Source of the DNA: Allobosea sp. Tri-44
Lineage (GTDB): Bacteria > Pseudomonadota > Alphaproteobacteria > Rhizobiales > Beijerinckiaceae
NCBI RefSeq assembly: GCF_004123845.1
Contig: NZ_NBDP01000053.1
Coordinates: 124,001 to 188,000 of the forward strand
DNA length: 64,000 nt
Direction: 5' to 3'
Of this stretch, positions 63,613 through 64,000 are shown piece by piece. The notes under the pieces are model-generated. The model was given only the letters and a program-made list of their open reading frames with translations, ran no database searches and was not told where the DNA came from. The position numbers and the translations under genes were made by a program. How positions within the stretch are numbered: position 1 is the stretch's first letter; every line of letters begins with the position of its first letter.

Positions 63613-64000
63613 GCGGCCTTCCTCCTCTGTCCGTCCCTGGCCTTGCGGTATTCGGTATAGGCCGCCATCAGCATGTCCTCGTCGCGATGTTGCGGCGTCC
63701 AGCCGAGCTCGCGCTTGGCCTTCGACGTATCGAGAATGCAGATCTCGTCGGCGATCATGTATTGCTCGGGGTCCATGATCGGCAGGTTGATCGCATCGAG
63801 ACCGTTCAGCGTCAGCTTGACCAGCGAGGCCGGCGTCGGCAGCAGGATCGACTTCGAGCCGGCATGGCGGATCAGGTCGCCGAGCAGCTTCCTGACCGGC
63901 GGCGGATCGTCCGAGCCGAGATTATAGGCACTGTTCGGGAAATCGGCCTTCCAGGCGGCAATGCAGGCGCTGGCGCAATCGAAGACCGAGATGAACTGGT
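63609..64000 (-). CDS. NAD-dependent epimerase/dehydratase, C-terminal part (5' end outside window)
   Basis: 130 codons visible, ending TGA at 63611-63609 inside the aminotransferase start. Visible sequence includes FDCASACIAAWKAD, AYNLGSDDPPPVRKLLGD, LDTSKAKRELGWTPQH, the usual C-terminal layout of extended SDR sugar epimerases (substrate lobe and the LGW motif). No start is in the window because the gene continues beyond base 64000. Confidence 0.82.
   Translation of the reverse strand, partial: QFISVFDCASACIAAWKADFPNSAYNLGSDDPPPVRKLLGDLIRHAGSKSILLPTPASLVKLTLNGLDAINLPIMDPEQYMIADEICILDTSKAKRELGWTPQHRDEDMLMAAYTEYRKARDGQRRKAA

Overview
The window is about 66% G+C and densely coded, and reads as chromosomal DNA of an alphaproteobacterium of the Hyphomicrobiales (Rhizobiales). 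Evidence is the conserved neighbourhoods rluD-rpoH, hemC-hemD-Mic60-hemY beside tsaD-gpsA, and ydcF-plsC with a DUF2125 gene, plus a class I lysyl-tRNA synthetase, LexA boxes of the GTTC-N7-GTTC type and Rhizobiales-style palindromic intergenic repeats. A Bosea- or Methylobacterium-like lineage is my guess. I see no rRNA, tRNA, CRISPR array, prophage or insertion sequence.

Layout. 0-6 kb: envelope and housekeeping genes (ydcF end, plsC, a small gene behind a double SOS-box palindrome, ChaC-type cyclotransferase, DUF2125, rpoH, rluD). 6-13.7 kb: heme block (hemY-like, a fused hemD/Mic60 reading frame, hemC) divergent from tsaD-gpsA-hypothetical-EVE. 13.7-17.6 kb: TetR regulator with a clear operator, DUF418 membrane protein, acetyl-CoA synthetase. 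17.7-21.9 kb: Fur/Mur-type regulator divergent from a Mn/Fe/Zn ABC importer, with two operator-like palindromes. 22-29.7 kb: transglutaminase, fatty-acid beta-oxidation genes, Lrp regulator divergent from a cysteine-dioxygenase-like gene, RTX protein. 29.7-37.6 kb: nitroreductase, lysK, NMT1-type ABC importer, MocR regulator, DUF983 protein.

37.6-47.5 kb: after a solute-binding protein comes a hexuronate catabolic and uptake unit on the minus strand, transcribed uxaC-kduI-kduD-kdgF-dctP-dctQ-dctM-uxuB, divergent from a GntR/FCD regulator. It joins glucuronate/galacturonate isomerisation, unsaturated-uronate processing and a TRAP importer. 47.7-52.4 kb: peptide-type ABC binding protein and two permeases without ATPases, followed by an amidase. 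52.6-57.2 kb: two DUF1801 proteins, small membrane protein, AHSA1 and ArsR, an atypical SDR, DUF4337 and xerC. 57.3-60.7 kb: metallo-beta-lactamase-fold protein, then a UbiA prenyltransferase and DprE1-like oxidase that overlap and resemble the decaprenylphosphoryl-arabinose pathway. 60.7-64 kb: vapBC, rnk, and an aminotransferase coupled to a truncated epimerase.

Most intergenic gaps after gene ends carry long palindromic repeats of several families. The observations I rate highest are the double SOS box, the in-frame hemD/Mic60 fusion, the UbiA-DprE1 pair, and the repeated GTCAAT motif linking a MocR regulator to a DUF983 gene. I did not find a clearly new multigene defence or mobile system. 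Start codons were chosen by ribosome binding sites, overlaps and family length, and several long reading frames were shortened accordingly.
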